The position numbers and the translations under genes are program-made. Of a stretch of 8,097 nucleotides of DNA, positions 6,532 to 8,097 are shown one piece after another. Under the pieces are notes generated by a model. That model saw only the letters and a list, made by a program, of their open reading frames with translations, did no database searches and was not told the DNA's origin. Location: contig CAMQYB010000071.1 of assembly GCA_947039055.1 (NCBI GenBank), forward strand, positions 1 through 8,097. The letters are read 5' to 3'. Numbering within the stretch: the first letter of the stretch is position 1; the number at the start of each line of letters is the position of its first letter. Source of the stretch: an uncultured Deferribacteraceae bacterium. Lineage in GTDB: Bacteria > Chrysiogenota > Deferribacteres > Deferribacterales > Mucispirillaceae.

Positions 6532-7679
6532 AAAAAATCTTCTTATCGGTTATTATGTTATTTCTTTTTATGGTTCCAGTATCAGCTCAAGAGTATTTAG
6601 TTAAATCTGGAGATACATTACAAGGTATCTTTTCAGAACAGCTAACACCATTAGAGATTGATAAACTGTTCCATGATATACGCAAACGTTATCCAACGTA
6701 TGTGTTAAAGATCGGAGAAATTATTGTTTTAAATGATGAGTACGCAATTGTTTCTCCTCAAAGAAACACAGATATTGTTATTGAGTTTGTAGAAGAGGGT
6801 TACTCACTTGAAGAGATAGAGGCAGTGGTTGTTACAATGCCAACACTTGTATCAGGAACAATTACAACGAACCTATTTGATTCAATTCAAGCAATCGGTG
6901 AGAATATAGAATTGGCAGCGATGATGGCATCAATCTATGAGTGGGAAATAGACTTTTTTAGAGATCTTAGAGTTGGTGATAAATATAGTATATTGGTAGA
7001 GAAAAAATTTGTTAACGATGAGTACGCAGGATACGGAAAAATATTAGCTGCTGATTTTAATGTTAATGGCACAAGTAAGAAAACTGCATTTTATGATAAC
7101 ACAGAGTACGAAGGATATTATACTCCTGAAGGTAAAGCGTTAGCTAGAGGATTTTTAAAAGTACCATTGAAATTCACAAGAATATCATCAAGATTTTCAT
7201 ATTCAAGATTACATCCAGTAAATAAAACATATAAACCTCATTACGGCGTAGATTATGCAGCTCCACGAGGCACACCTGTTTTCACTACTGCGAACGGCAC
7301 AATAACGAAGATGAGACACGGTAAATATAATGGAAATTATGTAATTGTTCAACACGCTAATGGATATAAAACATACTACCTTCACCTACATGGTTTTAAT
7401 CGAGGACTTAGAGAAGGGTATAGAGTTACAAAAGGTCAAACAATCGGTTATGTTGGAAACACAGGTATCTCAACAGGTCCACATTTAGATTATAGAGTTA
7501 AACATTATAACACATGGATCAATCCACTTAAGATGAAGATACAGCCAGAGAAAAGTATTAGAAAAGAGTTGATGGCAGATTTTAATTTACAAGCAGGTGA
7601 CAGGCTTGCAGCTGTGCAAAATGCAGGATTGTACTATGCAGCAACGGACAGAAATATCAGAATGTTGGCTTATAATTAG
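6528..7679 (+). CDS. Secreted M23-family metalloendopeptidase with LysM-like N-terminus
   Basis: This is probably a zinc endopeptidase cutting peptidoglycan cross-links in the periplasm or outer wall. Residues 1-20 form a signal peptide (MKKIF, hydrophobic core, then VSA before QE). A LysM/OapA-like segment with VKSGDTL lies at about 23-68, followed by a Csd3-like inhibitory or linker region to about 205. The M23 domain covers 218-335: SSRFSYSRLHP leads to HYGVD (His238, Asp242), then QHANGY, YYLH (His286) and GPHLD at 317-321. The final motif is normally HLH; here the third position is Asp321, replacing the usual zinc-ligand histidine, although I recall HLD in some relatives. A tail of about 45 residues follows the catalytic domain. 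GTG is the start, supported by AGGAG 6 nt upstream. It seems to be a single-gene unit. Possible roles are cell-shape or division remodelling. Confidence 0.9.
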   Translation: MKKIFLSVIMLFLFMVPVSAQEYLVKSGDTLQGIFSEQLTPLEIDKLFHDIRKRYPTYVLKIGEIIVLNDEYAIVSPQRNTDIVIEFVEEGYSLEEIEAVVVTMPTLVSGTITTNLFDSIQAIGENIELAAMMASIYEWEIDFFRDLRVGDKYSILVEKKFVNDEYAGYGKILAADFNVNGTSKKTAFYDNTEYEGYYTPEGKALARGFLKVPLKFTRISSRFSYSRLHPVNKTYKPHYGVDYAAPRGTPVFTTANGTITKMRHGKYNGNYVIVQHANGYKTYYLHLHGFNRGLREGYRVTKGQTIGYVGNTGISTGPHLDYRVKHYNTWINPLKMKIQPEKSIRKELMADFNLQAGDRLAAVQNAGLYYAATDRNIRMLAYN

Positions 7680-7681
7680 AC

Positions 7682-7756
7682 TTTGGACAGTTTGCACGTT
7701 TGGGTAGTTTGCATGTTTGGGTAGTTTGCAGATTTTGGGTTTGGGCAGTTTCCACG
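7682..7756. repeat. 17-bp G/T-rich tandem repeat array after the peptidase gene
   Basis: Three contiguous 17-bp units begin at 7682, 7699 and 7716, and a fourth begins at 7740 after a 7-nt partial copy. The consensus is TTTGGGYAGTTTGCAYG. The array starts 2 nt after the peptidase stop codon. Looser copies continue to about 7800, for example GGTGGGTAAGTTCGCACA at 7763, and a related stretch, TTTTGGGGTGGTTCGCACAG, lies at 7874-7893. The plus strand is strikingly G/T-rich, with GGG runs at 7702, 7719, 7737, 7743 and 7766. No gene is evident; an open minus-strand frame across it is a product of the repeats. Confidence 0.85.
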
Positions 7757-7800
7757 TTTTTTGGTGGGTAAGTTCGCACACTTTTGGCAGTTGGTACATT

Positions 7801-7965
7801 TTGTGACGTGTTTAATATGGTGATTGTGTGTAGCACGGTTTAAGTATTTGGCATGGTTAAAACACTAGGCACATTTTGGGGTGGTTCGCACAGCAACTAA
7901 TAAACGAACAAGTTGACATGAGATTGTTAAATTGAAAAATTGATTGATTAATAAAAATAATATAT
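7801..7965. other. Non-coding stretch without a recognisable gene
   Basis: Only very short frames exist here, such as 15 codons from the ATG at 7853, none with a ribosome-binding site. A perfect TTGACA at 7913-7918 has no good -10 at 16-18 nt. TTGATT at 7940-7945 and TATAGA at 7963-7968 have 17-nt spacing, but a start there would fall inside the following hairpin. The last 35 nt are very A/T-rich. I see no tRNA fold and no known small RNA. Confidence 0.6.
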
Positions 7966-8000
7966 AGAGTATATTGACTTACGTTGATATACTCTTTTTT
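7966..8000 (+). terminator. Strong intrinsic terminator
   Basis: AGAGTATAT at 7966-7974 pairs perfectly with ATATACTCT at 7987-7995. The stem continues inward through two G-T wobbles, an A-T and a C-G pair to a TTAC loop, giving 13 pairs. A run of six T residues (7995-8000) follows. It is the best terminator in the window. It lies 287 nt past the peptidase stop, so it either ends a long repeat-containing 3' leader-less tail of that transcript or ends an unrecognised short RNA. The A/T-rich left flank could make it partly bidirectional. Confidence 0.8.
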
Positions 8001-8003
8001 CGT

Positions 8004-8097
8004 GCGATTGAATAAGTTGAGCGATTGACACGGCGAGAGGGTTTGTATAGTTTATGCGTTTGAATAGGTTGAGCGATTGACACGGCGAGAGTGTTTG
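8004..8097. repeat. 52-bp period direct repeat built of 17-bp subunits, cut by the window end
   Basis: A 42-bp segment at 8004-8045 recurs at 8056-8097 with 3 mismatches, separated by 10 nt, giving a period of 52. Each period divides into subunits of 17, 17 and 18 nt. The first two both begin GCGATTGA (GCGTTTGA in the second copy), and the third, GGGTTTGTATAGTTTAT, is a more diverged form. The second copy ends at the window edge, so the array may continue. The 10-nt spacer is too short for a CRISPR array. Confidence 0.85.

Noticed and set aside
7587..7799. A 70-codon minus-strand frame overlapping the end of the peptidase gene and the 17-bp array.
   Set aside because: Its sequence is a low-complexity product of the repeats plus antisense of a real gene, with no recognisable domain.
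8004..8097. CRISPR array.
   Set aside because: The segments are 42 bp with a 10-nt gap and internal 17-nt subunits. CRISPR spacers are about 30 nt, and no cas gene is in view.

Overview
This is an AT-rich bacterial chromosomal window. It carries six complete housekeeping-type genes, all on the + strand, flanked at both ends by repetitive non-coding DNA. The MEP-pathway enzyme Dxs and a secreted, LysM-like M23 cell-wall peptidase with a Csd3-like layout suggest a Gram-negative bacterium. The gene order dxs-tlyA-nadK-recN and the strong A/T codon preference made me think of Deferribacterota or a deltaproteobacteria-like lineage, but this is an impression from memory and the window alone does not settle the taxon. 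I see no tRNA, rRNA, CRISPR array, transposase, phage gene or toxin-antitoxin gene.

Layout: (1) 1-294 is a degenerate tandem array of an 18-bp unit, with ten in-phase copies at 75-254, directly upstream of the first gene. (2) 351-5548 is a compact four-gene cluster, dxs, tlyA, nadK and recN. dxs/tlyA overlap by 4 nt and nadK/recN by 7 nt; the 52-nt tlyA-nadK gap may be served by a promoter inside the end of tlyA. (3) 5549-5713 is a short spacer with a weak terminator-like hairpin and a 19-bp tandem dimer. (4) 5714-6379 encodes a DedA-family membrane protein, followed by an A/T-only hairpin with a T-run. (5) 6528-7679 encodes the exported M23 peptidase, with a possible promoter and an unusual ATGTGA start-stop overlapping its GTG start. 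(6) 7680-8097 has no gene. It holds a 17-bp G/T-rich tandem array, a strong intrinsic terminator at 7966-8000, and two copies of a 52-bp period that itself looks built of 17-bp subunits; the second copy runs to the window edge.

Functionally, Dxs makes 1-deoxyxylulose 5-phosphate for isoprenoids (including undecaprenyl carrier lipid), thiamine and pyridoxal. TlyA methylates ribosomal RNA, NadK makes NADP, and RecN acts in double-strand-break repair. DedA proteins are membrane transporters, some of which recycle undecaprenyl phosphate, and the M23 enzyme trims peptidoglycan. A loose envelope theme (Dxs, DedA, M23) is possible but is inference.

The coding part is ordinary. The unusual signal is the set of 17-19-bp intergenic tandem repeats in three separate spacers. 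Some share sequence: a GCGAT plus TGA-W-TAAGTT core is present at both ends of the window. I read them as a possible lineage-specific family of intergenic minisatellites. I do not see convincing evidence for a new multi-gene system.
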